Below, piece after piece: positions 7,931 to 16,527 of a stretch of 64,000 bases of DNA. The position numbers and the translations under genes are program-made. The DNA is taken from positions 62,001 to 126,000 of the forward strand of contig NZ_ATHI01000001.1 of NCBI RefSeq assembly GCF_000422245.1, given 5' to 3'. The notes below the pieces were generated by a model. The model saw only the letters and a program-made list of their open reading frames with translations. It was not told where the DNA came from and did no database searches. The DNA comes from Alkalidesulfovibrio alkalitolerans DSM 16529. GTDB lineage: Bacteria; Desulfobacterota; Desulfovibrionia; Desulfovibrionales; Desulfovibrionaceae. Position 1 is the first letter of the stretch; every line of letters begins with the position of its first letter.

Positions 7931-9367
7931 ATGCAGCGCGACGAAACGCCCACAGGCGACATCTTCTTTTCCGACCTCGAACCGGGAAACGGCATCGCCC
8001 CCGAGGAGGCGCGCGAACGGGTGGACTTTTTCGTCCGGCGTATCCGTGAGAAGATCGGGGCCTACGAGAAATACCAGTTCAGCAAGCGCGAGAGCCGGGC
8101 CCTGAACGTCTTTTTCGACCTTGCCCAGGAATTCACGGCCAAGCAGGATTTGTGGGTGCTTTCCGTGGTCATCCCCAAGGTCTTTTTCGACAAGGAGGCG
8201 AGCCTTTTTCTCCTGAACGCCGAAAAACGCCTGGAATGGCGCTGTTGCTCCATAAAGGGCTGTTTCGGCACGCCGCCCGAGGACGCGCCCGAGCCTCCGC
8301 TGGTCGAAAAGCCCGAAGTCCGCAACGGCCACTACCTTCTGCCCATCAAAGGCAACCACGAACTCGTCTCCCAGCTTCCTTTTGAGCCGGAGCGCGACGT
8401 CATCGGCCTTTTGGACATCACGCCTGGCACCGACATCTCCGAACACGAGAAGCTCTTTTTCGAGAAGTACGCCAACCGTATCGGCTACCGCATCCACAAC
8501 CGCCTCATCGCCAGCAAGAACCAGGAGCATCTGGAGTTCATTCGCAGCCTCGTGCAAGACATCGGGCACAACGTCATCGTGCCCAACATGTACTTCAAGC
8601 TCTTCTACCGCCGCCTGGAGAGCCGGATCATGCTCCTGCGCGACATCGCGACCAAATTTTCCGAGTTTACCAACGACTGCGCCCTGGACGACCCCGAGCG
8701 CATGGAGGCCTGCAAGCGGCTTCAGACCGACATGGACGCGGCCTTCGCCGCGCTCATGGGGCAGTACCGCGAGATATACCGCCACTACGAGCAGACCTCC
8801 ATGTTTTTGGAGACGCTTCTGCGACGTAGCCATTTCGAGCAGGGCCGCTACGTGCTGGAGATGCGGCCGTGCAACCTACGCACCCAGATCCTGGAGCCGC
8901 AGCTCGAACGCTACCGGGCGCGTTTCGCCGAGCGAGGCATAGAAATCGCGGCCGGGCCGGGCACGCAGGCGAACCCCGACCCCCAGGTGCTGGCCGACGT
9001 GGGACTCATTAGCCAGGTGGTGGCCAACCTCTTCTCCAACGCGGTCAAGTACGCGCGCTCGCCAGCGGACGGTTCGCCGCCGCGCGTGGCGTACGACTGG
9101 GAGGTCGTCTCCGCCATCGGCGAGCGGCCCGTGGAGGCGGTCAAGGTTTCGGTCTTCTCCACGGGGCAGCACCTCGCGGAAAGCGAGGCGTCGCGTCTGT
9201 ACAGCGAGGGATTTCGGGGCGCCAACGCCAGCAGCGAATACGGCACGGGCCACGGTCTGTTTTTCATAAAGGAAGTGGTGGGGCTGCATAGCGGGGCGGT
9301 CGGATACGAGCGCACCGAGGGCGGCAACCTCTTTTATTTTTATCTGCCGGTCCAGGCGGACGACTGA
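7931..9367 (+). CDS. Soluble sensor histidine kinase with atypical boxes
   Basis: A 478-residue protein without membrane segments. Residues 30-200 resemble a GAF-like sensor region ending in a helix. A putative H-box is QDIGHNVIVPN with His213, then a long helical dimerisation stretch. The C-terminal HATPase domain has an N-box (ISQVVANLFSNAVKYA, 360-375) and a G-box (GTGHGLFFIKEV, 438-449). The G1 position reads VFSTG, without the usual Asp or Asn, so ATP binding may be altered. The ATG at 7931 with AAGGG upstream is preferred over a GTG at 7919. No response regulator is adjacent. Confidence 0.8.
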   Translation: MQRDETPTGDIFFSDLEPGNGIAPEEARERVDFFVRRIREKIGAYEKYQFSKRESRALNVFFDLAQEFTAKQDLWVLSVVIPKVFFDKEASLFLLNAEKRLEWRCCSIKGCFGTPPEDAPEPPLVEKPEVRNGHYLLPIKGNHELVSQLPFEPERDVIGLLDITPGTDISEHEKLFFEKYANRIGYRIHNRLIASKNQEHLEFIRSLVQDIGHNVIVPNMYFKLFYRRLESRIMLLRDIATKFSEFTNDCALDDPERMEACKRLQTDMDAAFAALMGQYREIYRHYEQTSMFLETLLRRSHFEQGRYVLEMRPCNLRTQILEPQLERYRARFAERGIEIAAGPGTQANPDPQVLADVGLISQVVANLFSNAVKYARSPADGSPPRVAYDWEVVSAIGERPVEAVKVSVFSTGQHLAESEASRLYSEGFRGANASSEYGTGHGLFFIKEVVGLHSGAVGYERTEGGNLFYFYLPVQADD

Positions 9368-9423
9368 TTCTGGGCGGCGCGCGGCGAAGTTCGCCGACGT
9401 CTCTACATCGACATTCCGCATGC

Positions 9424-9452
9424 TTGACAGCCTAGAGTGCGGAAGCTATTGC
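9424..9452 (+). promoter_or_regulatory. Candidate sigma-70 promoter for the ferredoxin gene
   Basis: TTGACA at 9424-9429 and TATTGC at 9447-9452 with a 17-base spacer, upstream of the ferredoxin gene. The consensus -35 and the ideal spacing support it; the -10 is weak. The leader would be about 110 bases. Confidence 0.5.
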
Positions 9453-9570
9453 AAGGCGACCCGTCGATGGCCCAAGGGCCTCAGGACGGCATTTTTTCGG
9501 CTCCAAACGCGGCCTGCGCGAGGCGGGCGCATGCGGGCGAGACCCGAATACATCCAATCGGAGGAAGCTC

Positions 9571-9759
9571 ATGGGTTACAAGATCACCATCGACGTTGAG
9601 AAGTGTACCGGCGACGGCGAGTGCGTCGACGTCTGCCCTGTCGAGGTTTACGAGCTGCAGGACGGCAAGGCCGTGGCCGTGAACGAGGAAGAGTGTCTGG
9701 GCTGCGAATCCTGCGTCGAGGTTTGCGAGCAGGACGCCATCACCATCGAAGAAGAGTAG
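9571..9759 (+). CDS. Two-cluster ferredoxin of the D. africanus Fd III type
   Basis: A 62-residue soluble electron carrier. The first motif is Cys12-x2-Asp15-x2-Cys18-x3-Cys22-Pro, with Asp in place of the usual second Cys; the second is Cys42-x2-Cys45-x2-Cys48-x3-Cys52. In Desulfovibrio africanus ferredoxin III the same Asp allows a [3Fe-4S]/[4Fe-4S] conversion and binding of a different metal at that corner. The second cluster is a normal [4Fe-4S]. The remainder is very acidic, as expected for a redox partner protein. A GGAGGAAGCTC ribosome site precedes the ATG and a strong terminator follows, so it is monocistronic. Confidence 0.96.
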   Translation: MGYKITIDVEKCTGDGECVDVCPVEVYELQDGKAVAVNEEECLGCESCVEVCEQDAITIEEE

Positions 9760-9785
9760 TCCGCTCTCTTCGCGAACGGGATTTC

Positions 9786-9816
9786 GGGAGCGGCGACTCT
9801 GCCGCTCCCTTTTTTT
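9786..9816 (+). terminator. Intrinsic terminator after the ferredoxin gene
   Basis: GGGAGCGGC, loop GACTCT, GCCGCTCCC, then seven T. A perfect 9-bp stem with a U-tract, 26 bases after the ferredoxin stop. Confidence 0.93.
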
Positions 9817-9925
9817 ACCGGGCGCGTCCCGGCGACGGCAGGCGGCGCGCCACGCGGCGTCGCCCCTTCTTCCAGTCCCGCAATGCCGCCACGAAGGTGT
9901 GGCTGTTTTTTCAGGGAGGCCCGAG

Positions 9926-10807
9926 ATGGGTATCGACCTTTCCGAATACTTTGCCGAGTACGAGGCCCTGGTGGCCGAAATCGACAAGATATTCTCCGCC
10001 GTCAAAGGCCAGTGCGGCGACCTCGTGACCTGCGAGAAGGGTTGCGACGATTGCTGCCACGCCCTCTTCGATCTTTCCTTCATCGAGAGCGCCTACCTCA
10101 ACGATCGGTTCCTCGCGACCTTCGGCGGTCGTGAACGCGACGCCATCCTCATGCGCGCCGACGAGGCCGAGCGCCGCCAGCACAAGATCGTGCGCGCGGC
10201 CTTCAAGGCCAAGGAGTCGGGTGCGGACACTCTTGCCGTGCTGGCCGAACTTGCCCGTGAACGCATCCGCTGCCCCCTGCTGGCCGAGGACAGCTCCTGC
10301 GCCCTGTACGAGCACCGGCCCATCACTTGCCGCCTCTACGGCATCCCCACGGCTTTCGAGGGCCAGACCAGGACCTGCGGCCGCTCCGGCTTCGAACAGG
10401 GCAAGCCCTATCCCACGGTCCAACTGGAGAAGATCCAGGACCGGCTGGTCGAACTCTCGGCCCGGGCCGCCGAGGGCGTGGGCTCCAAGTTCACCGGGCT
10501 GGCCACGCTGTTCGTGCCCGTGTCAGTGGCGCTCATGAACACCTACGACGAGAAGTACCTGGGGCTCGAAACCGAGGAGACCCCGGTGGACGAGGACCCG
10601 GACGCCATCCCCGAGGCCTTCGCCGAAACTGCGCAGCGCCCCACGGGTCCGGCCGATCCCAAGACCTTCGCCCCGGGCTCGCGTCTCGAGTTCCCCTCCG
10701 AGGAGTGCTCCTCCTGCGACGACAAGAACTGTGACGGCTGCGCCAGTGCCTCGTCCGGCGGCTGCTCGGGCAAGCCCATGATCATCGAGATCGGAGGCCC
10801 CAAGTGA
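9926..10807 (+). CDS. YkgJ-family cysteine-cluster protein
   Basis: A 293-residue cytoplasmic protein of the YkgJ (putative zinc- or iron-chelating) family. The N-terminal signature is Cys36-x3-Cys40-x2-Cys43-Cys44 (CEKGCDDCC); further conserved cysteines occur in CPLLAEDSSC and the RPITCRLYG motif typical of the family. The C-terminal tail is unusually Cys-rich (CSSCDDKNCDGCASASSGGC) and may bind a second metal. The start at 9926 has GGGAGG upstream; an in-frame GTG at 9899 lacks this. Its stop overlaps the GTG start of the next gene. The family's biochemical role is unclear. Confidence 0.88.
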   Translation: MGIDLSEYFAEYEALVAEIDKIFSAVKGQCGDLVTCEKGCDDCCHALFDLSFIESAYLNDRFLATFGGRERDAILMRADEAERRQHKIVRAAFKAKESGADTLAVLAELARERIRCPLLAEDSSCALYEHRPITCRLYGIPTAFEGQTRTCGRSGFEQGKPYPTVQLEKIQDRLVELSARAAEGVGSKFTGLATLFVPVSVALMNTYDEKYLGLETEETPVDEDPDAIPEAFAETAQRPTGPADPKTFAPGSRLEFPSEECSSCDDKNCDGCASASSGGCSGKPMIIEIGGPK

Positions 10808-11169
10808 GCGAGGAGCAGCCCAAGATTTCCGCCGAGGAGCGCGAGGAGCTCAAGCGCGGCATCTACGAGTCGCTCTCGCCCAGGCGGCGCAAGTTCATCG
10901 ACCGTATCGGATACGAGAATTGGGATCCTTTCCAGGAGCCCAAGGATCCCATAGACATCCGCAAGGACAAGAACCAGATGACCACGCAGCAACTCATCCG
11001 GGCGTTTCTGTACACCGTGCCGCGTGAACGCTATACCGACACGTACGCCCGGGGCGCCTTCGAGGCCTGCTCCGGGATGATCAACGAGGACGAGCGCATC
11101 CTCGGCATGTTCGACTTCGCGCGCTGGTACGTGACCACCATGGAAGGCAACACGAACAACGAGGATTAA
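10804..11169 (+). CDS. Conserved-looking hypothetical protein (121 aa)
   Basis: A small, soluble, charged protein (MSEEQPKISAEEREELKRG start) with no motif I recognise. A GTG start overlaps the YkgJ stop as GTGA, and the TPR gene begins 2 bases after its stop, so it is the middle gene of a tight three-gene operon. Codon use matches the neighbours. The central part has conserved-looking aromatic and Arg residues (FIDRIGYENWDPF), and the rest looks helical. It may work with the YkgJ and TPR proteins; no function can be named. Confidence 0.8.
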   Translation: MSEEQPKISAEEREELKRGIYESLSPRRRKFIDRIGYENWDPFQEPKDPIDIRKDKNQMTTQQLIRAFLYTVPRERYTDTYARGAFEACSGMINEDERILGMFDFARWYVTTMEGNTNNED

Positions 11170-11171
11170 CC

Positions 11172-11798
11172 ATGCCCCCCACCAAGGCCACCAACGTCGA
11201 CGAATACATCGCGGAACAGCAGAACGCCCTGGCCCGCAACCCCGAATGCGCCAACACCCACTACAACCTGGGCGTGGGCTATCTCTCCAAGCGCATGTTC
11301 CGCGAGGCCGAAGAGAGCCTCATCAAGGCTCTGGACTGCTCGCCCAAGCTGGTCGAGGCCTACGTGCAGCTCGGCGGCATCGCCATGCAGCGCGGCGATC
11401 TCGAGACCTGCCTGCGCTACAACCAGATGGCCGTGCGCGAGCGCCCCTTTTTCGCCGTGCCGCACGCCAACATCGGCTTCGTACACATGCAGCGCGGCGA
11501 GGCCGACCAGGCCATCGCGGCCTTCAAGAAGGCCGTGGCTCAGGATCCCAAGTTCGTGCAAGCCATGGCCAACCTGGGCGGCGTTTACTACATGAAAGGC
11601 ATGCTCGACGCGGCCGAGAACTGGTGCAAGAAGGCCCTGGCCGTGGAGCCCAAGTTCGGTCCAGCCTACCATAACTTGGCCATGGTGGCCCTGGAGCGCG
11701 GCGACAAGGCCACGGCCACGGCCAACGTGGAGAAGGCCCGCGAGAGCGGTTACGACATCCCCCAGAAGCTCATCGACGACATCGCCGCTCTTCCGTAG
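11172..11798 (+). CDS. Tetratricopeptide-repeat protein
   Basis: A 208-residue soluble protein built of about five TPR units between residues 10 and 190 (ANTHYNLGVGYLSKRMFREA, VEAYVQLGGIAMQRGD, AVPHANIGFVHMQRGEADQA, VQAMANLGGVYYMKGMLDA, GPAYHNLAMVALERGD). TPR arrays are protein-binding scaffolds. It is the last gene of the YkgJ operon and probably assembles or presents partners of that operon (inference). Its stop is followed 2 bases later by an inverted copy of the W-Z repeat that folds into a strong hairpin. Confidence 0.92.
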   Translation: MPPTKATNVDEYIAEQQNALARNPECANTHYNLGVGYLSKRMFREAEESLIKALDCSPKLVEAYVQLGGIAMQRGDLETCLRYNQMAVRERPFFAVPHANIGFVHMQRGEADQAIAAFKKAVAQDPKFVQAMANLGGVYYMKGMLDAAENWCKKALAVEPKFGPAYHNLAMVALERGDKATATANVEKARESGYDIPQKLIDDIAALP

Positions 11799-11799
11799 C

Positions 11800-11884
11800 A
11801 GGCCGCTGAAAAGACGCCGTCTGCGGCGTTGCCGCAAAAGCGCCGGACCCTCGCGTATGTCATGATACGCGAGGGTCCTGATTT
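11800..11884 (+). repeat. Z-W intergenic repeat acting as a likely terminator
   Basis: Module Z runs 11800-11837 in the orientation of the upstream TPR gene. Module W follows as a 14-bp perfect stem (GGACCCTCGCGTAT, loop GTCATG, ATACGCGAGGGTCC, 11845-11878) and then TGATTTT. It separates the convergent TPR and ychF genes and could terminate transcription from both sides. Other copies lie at 1256, 5240, 20319 and 60437. Confidence 0.8.
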
Positions 11885-11930
11885 TACGCGACAACGCGGT
11901 GATCGCGGATTTTTAATGCCTCGTCAAAGG

Positions 11931-13031
11931 CTAGACGTTGAAAAGGAAATGCACCACGTCGCCGTCGCGGACGACGTATTCCTTGCCCTCGGTGCGCAGC
12001 ACGCCCGCCGTGCGGCAGGCTGCCTCTGAGCCGTGCTTCACGTAGTCGTCGTAGGCGATGACCTCGGCCCGGATGAAGCCGCGCTCGAAGTCCGTGTGGA
12101 TGACTCCGGCGGCCTGCGGGGCCTTGGCCCCCCTGGTCACGGTCCAGGCGCGCACTTCCTTCTCTCCGGCCGTGAAGTAGGAGATGAGCCCGAGCGCGTG
12201 GTAGCCCGTGCGGATGATTTGCCCCAGGCCCGATTCGGCCGCGCCGTAGGACTCCAGGAACTCCTTGGCCTCGGCGTCGGAAAGCCCGATCAACTCCTCC
12301 TCCACCTTGGCCGCGACCTTCACGAACTGCGCGCCGCGCGATTCGGCCAGGGTGCGCACGGCGTTCACGTGCTCGTTGTCTTCGGTCAGGCCTGCGTCGT
12401 CCACGTTGGCGCAGTAGATGAAGGGCTTGTCCGTGAGCAGCCTGACCTCGCGCATCAGCTCGCGCGCGCGCTCGTCGTCGCGGCCGGGGAACGAGGCCGC
12501 GGGCTCGCCCTTCTCCAGGTGCGCGAGCAGCGCGCGTCCGGCGTCGATGAGCGGCTTGAGCGTCTTGTCGCCCTTGACCTGCTTCTCCAGGCGATCGACG
12601 CGGTTCTCCAGGGTCTGCATGTCGGCCAGGATGAGTTCCGTCTCGATGGTCTCGATGTCGCGCAGCGGATCGACCGTGCCCGAGACGTGGATCACGTCGT
12701 CGTTCTCGAAGCAGCGCACCACGTGCAGGATGGCCTGGGTCTCGCGGATGTTGGCCAGGAACTTGTTGCCCAGGCCCTCGCCCTGGCTCGCGCCCTTGAC
12801 CAGACCCGCGATGTCCACGAAATCCACGGTGGCGTGGACGATCTTCTGCGGCTTGACCAGCTCGGACAGCTTGATCAGCCGCGCGTCGGGCACGGGCGTG
12901 ACGGCCTTGTTGGGCTCGATGGTGCAGAAGGGATAGTTGGCGCTCTCGGCGTTCTGGGCGCGCGTGAGGGCGTTGAATATGGTGGACTTGCCGACGTTGG
13001 GCAGTCCGACGATGCCTATGCTGAGGGACAT
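11931..13031 (-). CDS. ychF: YchF, Obg-like P-loop ATPase
   Basis: A 366-residue cytoplasmic ATPase of the Obg/OLA1 group, ribosome-associated and linked to translation and stress control. The start at 13031 ([17 protein letters not shown], Walker A at about 9-17) has AGGAGAACGCAAA upstream; the longer open frame is an artefact of high GC. The switch region has [20 protein letters not shown], the nucleotide-specificity region reads CANVDD in place of a GTPase NKxD, and a TGS domain occupies the C-terminus ([21 protein letters not shown]). Length matches the family. Confidence 0.96.
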   Translation of the reverse strand: MSLSIGIVGLPNVGKSTIFNALTRAQNAESANYPFCTIEPNKAVTPVPDARLIKLSELVKPQKIVHATVDFVDIAGLVKGASQGEGLGNKFLANIRETQAILHVVRCFENDDVIHVSGTVDPLRDIETIETELILADMQTLENRVDRLEKQVKGDKTLKPLIDAGRALLAHLEKGEPAASFPGRDDERARELMREVRLLTDKPFIYCANVDDAGLTEDNEHVNAVRTLAESRGAQFVKVAAKVEEELIGLSDAEAKEFLESYGAAESGLGQIIRTGYHALGLISYFTAGEKEVRAWTVTRGAKAPQAAGVIHTDFERGFIRAEVIAYDDYVKHGSEAACRTAGVLRTEGKEYVVRDGDVVHFLFNV

Positions 13032-13137
13032 TTTGCGTTCTCCTGTGGGGACGATCAGGTCCGGCGCTTCCATAAGCCCTGCGGGGGCGGGTGTCAAAAT
13101 GTTGTTTTCCCTGACTTGCGGTGCTAGGGGTGCGCCC

Positions 13138-14349
13138 ATGACACAAAACGAAGACCGCATCGCGGCAAAAGTAGTGACCCTCAAGAAGGGCGAGGAACGG
13201 CGCATCAAGACAGGCCATCTGTGGGTCTTCTCCAACGAGATCGACACGAGGAAGTCCCCCCTGCGCGACTTTGCGCCCGGCGAGCCGGTGCGCGTCGAGG
13301 ACAGCCGGGGCCAATTCACGGCCAACGGCTTCATCAACCCTGCATCGCTGATCAGCGTGCGCGTCGTCAGCCGCAGGCCCACGGAATTCCTGGGCCGAAA
13401 GCTTCTCTTCGACCGTCTGAAGACGGCCCTGGAACTGCGCGAGCGGCTCTTTTCCGCGCCATACTATCGGTTGTGTTTCGCGGAAGCTGATTTCCTGCCC
13501 GGATTGGTCGTGGACCGTTACGGCGACGTGCTGGTCGTCCAGATCACAACGGCGGGCATGGAGCGCGAGCGGCTGGCCGTGGTCGAGACGCTCTGTGAAC
13601 TGCTCGATCCAGGGGCCATTCTTTTCAAGAACGACGCCTCTGGCCGCTCCTACGAGGGGCTGCCCGAATACGTGGAGCCCGCCTTCGGCACCCCGCCGGA
13701 CGTGGTCGAGGTCGAGGAGAACGGGCTTCGCTTCACCGCGCCCCTGGCCGCGGGTCAGAAGACCGGCTGGTTCTTCGACCAGCGCTTGAACCGGGCGCGC
13801 TTCGCGGCCAGGGCCAAGGGCGCGCGGGTGCTGGACCTCTTCTCCTACGTCGGCTCGTTCGGCGTGAACGCGGCCAGGGCCGGGGCTGAAGAGGTTCTGT
13901 GCGTGGACGCGTCGAGCCTTGCGCTCGAACACGCGCGCGCCAACGCGGCCGGAAACGGCGTGGAAAAGCGCCTGAGCACGGCCGAGGGCGATGTCTTCGA
14001 GGCGCTCGACGCGCTCAAGGCCGAAGGCCGTCGCTTCGACCTCATCTGTCTGGACCCGCCCGCCTTCATCAAGCACAGGAAGGACGCGGCCAAGGGCGAG
14101 CAGGCCTACGTCAAGGCCAACCGCGAGGCCATGAAACTGCTGGACGACGGCGGCATGCTGCTGACCTGTTCGTGCTCGCAGCATATGGATGCGGAGTCGC
14201 TCAAGCGCGCCGTGCTGCGCGCGGCCAACATGCGGCGGGCCTCGGTGCAGATCGTCGAGCAACTGCACCAAGGACCGGACCACCCGGTACACCCGGCCAT
14301 GCCCGAGACCAACTACCTGAAGGCCTTCCTGTGCAGGCTGCTCCGCTGA
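13138..14349 (+). CDS. RlmI-type class I rRNA (cytosine-C5) methyltransferase
   Basis: A 403-residue S-adenosylmethionine-dependent RNA methyltransferase of the RlmI/RlmK (COG1092) family. An N-terminal PUA-like domain (about 1-80) binds RNA. The methyltransferase core has motif I VLDLFSYVGSFGVNAARAGA (about 225-244), an acidic ribose-binding segment CVDASSLALEHA, and the catalytic loop LICLDPPAF. A Cys in TCSCSQHM near residue 345 is the likely nucleophile region. The ATG at 13138 is chosen because conserved sequence begins there. The TrmJ-like gene follows 7 bases downstream, forming an RNA-modification pair. Confidence 0.9.
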   Translation: MTQNEDRIAAKVVTLKKGEERRIKTGHLWVFSNEIDTRKSPLRDFAPGEPVRVEDSRGQFTANGFINPASLISVRVVSRRPTEFLGRKLLFDRLKTALELRERLFSAPYYRLCFAEADFLPGLVVDRYGDVLVVQITTAGMERERLAVVETLCELLDPGAILFKNDASGRSYEGLPEYVEPAFGTPPDVVEVEENGLRFTAPLAAGQKTGWFFDQRLNRARFAARAKGARVLDLFSYVGSFGVNAARAGAEEVLCVDASSLALEHARANAAGNGVEKRLSTAEGDVFEALDALKAEGRRFDLICLDPPAFIKHRKDAAKGEQAYVKANREAMKLLDDGGMLLTCSCSQHMDAESLKRAVLRAANMRRASVQIVEQLHQGPDHPVHPAMPETNYLKAFLCRLLR

Positions 14350-14356
14350 GGCGCAC

Positions 14357-15145
14357 ATGAGAGACGGAGGCGGGATCGAGCTTTTCGGCCTGTCCGTGGT
14401 CCTGGTGCGGCCCAGGTTTCCCGAGAACGTGGGCTCCGTGGCCAGGGCCTGCCTGAACATGGGCGCTTCGGACATCCGCCTTGTGGCGCCCGAGAACTGG
14501 GATGTGGAGAAGGCCGCCGTGCTGGCTACGCAGCACGCGCGCCATCTGCTCGAAGGAGCGACCATCCACGCCGATCTCGCGGGCGCGCTCTTGGGCGTGC
14601 AGGAAGCCTTTGCCACCACGGCCCGCCTGGGCGGCTGGCGAAAGGCGCTGCTTTCGCCGGACAAGGCCGCCGGGATGGTCGCGCGGCGCATCGCAAAGGG
14701 CGGCACGGCCGCGCTGGTGCTCGGCCCCGAGGACCAGGGCCTTGGCAACGACGACCTGGCCTTGTGCACGCGGCTTGTGACCATTCCCACGGCCAGCGCG
14801 GGCCGTTCGCTGAACCTGTCCCAGGCCGCACTGCTGCTGCTCTGGGAATGCCTGAAGGCGCGGCGCGCGATTGCGGCCGGGCTGGTGGAGCGGGAGACGG
14901 ACGCGCAGGTCGGGGCCGCGCCGGGGCAGGGCATCGGCGTGCCCGAGCGCGAACTGCTCATGGCGCGCGTCAAGAAGGCCCTGCTCGCCCTGGACGTGCT
15001 GCATGGCGACAACCCGGACTACTTCCTGATGCCGTTTCGCCGTTTCCTGGCCCGCACGGACATCTCCCGCCGCGAGTTCGACATGCTCATGGGATTGTGC
15101 CGCCAGGTCGAGTGGCTGGCCGAAAAGGCCGGGCGCGCGGATTAG
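14357..15145 (+). CDS. TrmJ-like SpoU-class RNA 2'-O-methyltransferase
   Basis: A 262-residue SPOUT enzyme. Visible motifs are the N-terminal VLVRPRFPENVGSVARACLNMG, the middle ALVLGPEDQGLGNDDLALC, and the knot-forming SLNLSQAALLLLWEC. These are the three SpoU signatures with Asn, Glu and the terminal Asn-x-Ser. TrmJ methylates the 2'-hydroxyl of tRNA position 32; some members act on rRNA, so the substrate is not certain. A C-terminal helical extension (about 165-262) fits TrmJ. It lies 7 bases after the RlmI-like gene and converges with the photolyase gene. Confidence 0.9.
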   Translation: MRDGGGIELFGLSVVLVRPRFPENVGSVARACLNMGASDIRLVAPENWDVEKAAVLATQHARHLLEGATIHADLAGALLGVQEAFATTARLGGWRKALLSPDKAAGMVARRIAKGGTAALVLGPEDQGLGNDDLALCTRLVTIPTASAGRSLNLSQAALLLLWECLKARRAIAAGLVERETDAQVGAAPGQGIGVPERELLMARVKKALLALDVLHGDNPDYFLMPFRRFLARTDISRREFDMLMGLCRQVEWLAEKAGRAD

Positions 15146-15153
15146 AACCGGCG

Positions 15154-16527
15154 TCAGCGCATGGCCGTAAGCAATTCCCGGTCGCGCGCGTCGCCGAAGG
15201 CTGACACGAACGCGGCCACGTCGAACTTTCGCCGCGCGCCCGCGAAATTCATGTAACGCACCGACCCGAACACCGGCCGCTCTGCCCAAGGGCGGTCGTG
15301 CACCCCGCCCAAAGCCCAGGCGATGCCCGCGTAGCCGTTGGCCTCGCGGCCGTCGAGTTGGTAGCGGTCGTTGAGGAGGATCGCCGCGCGCAGCGCCTCC
15401 TCGGGCGTGGCTGACCATTCCAGAATCTTTTTGGCCCAGTACATGCGCAGCCAGCCGTGCATGTGGCCGCGCCGGACCATCTGGCGCTGGGCCGCGTTCC
15501 ACAATGGATCGTGCGTGGCCGCGCCCTCCAGGTCGTCGAGGCCGTAGAGCCAGGGCCGCTCGTCGCCCCGGTGCTTGTCCAGGCTGCGCACGGCCCAGTC
15601 CGGGAAGCAGGAGATCGAGTCGTAATCGGGCGCGTGCAGGCAGAAGTTGTCGGCAAGCTCGCGCCTGACCACGAGCTCCTCCACGAAGGAGTCCCTGGCC
15701 TCGGCCGGGGCCGTGGCCCGCAAGGCTTCGAGCGCCACGCGCTGGGCCGAGATCATGCCGAAATGCAGCCACGGCGAGAGCAGCGAGACCGCGCCCGCGT
15801 TTGGGTCGTTGCGCTCGTGATAGCGCGCCAGGCGCTCGGCCATGAAGGCGCGCAGCATCCCCATTCCCGCGTCCGTGCCGGGCCTGGCCCAGTCCACCTC
15901 GGCCACAGAACGGTCCACGGCCAGGGCCGCGCGCGCGGCCACGAAATAGTTCGCCGGGCCATGCCCCGGCCATGGCACGGGATGCGGTGCGAGCGCGGGG
16001 AACGGCTCTAGGAACTCGGGCAGAAGGCGCATGATCTTGGGTCGGATGGTGCGGGCCATGTACTCGCGCTTGTCCGAGACCGCGCGGCAGGGGCAGATGT
16101 TGCGCGAGTCCGCCTCCACGAGCGGGCAGGCGAGGGCCTTGGCGGCGCGCGCGAGCCATTGCCGCTTCAGGCGCAGCGAATCGAAATCCGTGACCACGGT
16201 GTGCGCGCCGTGGTGTCCGGCGAAACGCGCGATCTCCTCGGGCGGGTCGCCGCGCAGCAGGAAAAAAGGGATGTTCAGGGCCGAGAGTTCGGCTTCGACC
16301 AGGCGCAGGCCGTCGAGCAGGAAGCCGAACTGACGCATGGTCGCGCCCAGAAAGGCGTCCGCCAGTCCGTAGACCACGGCCAGGGGCCGCCCGGCGCGAA
16401 GCGCCAATCCCTGGGCATGCAGCAGTCCCCAGTTGTCGCGCGCGCGGTGCTCGCGGTGCATCCAGTAGAGCACGGGCCCCTGGCCTGGCTCGCCAGCGTT
16501 CAGAGCGTGAAGGCGGCGCTCGTTCAC
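15154..16527 (-). CDS. Class II CPD photolyase
   Basis: A 457-residue flavoenzyme that repairs cyclobutane pyrimidine dimers with light. The class II hallmark near the N-terminus is YWMHREHRARDNWGLLHAQ (about 22-40). Other family features are DFDSLRLKRQWL, the NICPC segment after the linker, and the FAD-domain stretch LHFGMISAQRVALEAL; near the C-terminus come HDPLWNAAQRQMV, RMYWAKKILEW and GYAGIAWALGG. The GTG start at 16527 overlaps the stop of the upstream GNAT gene; the open frame beyond it is not coding. Length is normal for class II. Confidence 0.95.
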   Translation of the reverse strand: MNERRLHALNAGEPGQGPVLYWMHREHRARDNWGLLHAQGLALRAGRPLAVVYGLADAFLGATMRQFGFLLDGLRLVEAELSALNIPFFLLRGDPPEEIARFAGHHGAHTVVTDFDSLRLKRQWLARAAKALACPLVEADSRNICPCRAVSDKREYMARTIRPKIMRLLPEFLEPFPALAPHPVPWPGHGPANYFVAARAALAVDRSVAEVDWARPGTDAGMGMLRAFMAERLARYHERNDPNAGAVSLLSPWLHFGMISAQRVALEALRATAPAEARDSFVEELVVRRELADNFCLHAPDYDSISCFPDWAVRSLDKHRGDERPWLYGLDDLEGAATHDPLWNAAQRQMVRRGHMHGWLRMYWAKKILEWSATPEEALRAAILLNDRYQLDGREANGYAGIAWALGGVHDRPWAERPVFGSVRYMNFAGARRKFDVAAFVSAFGDARDRELLTAMR

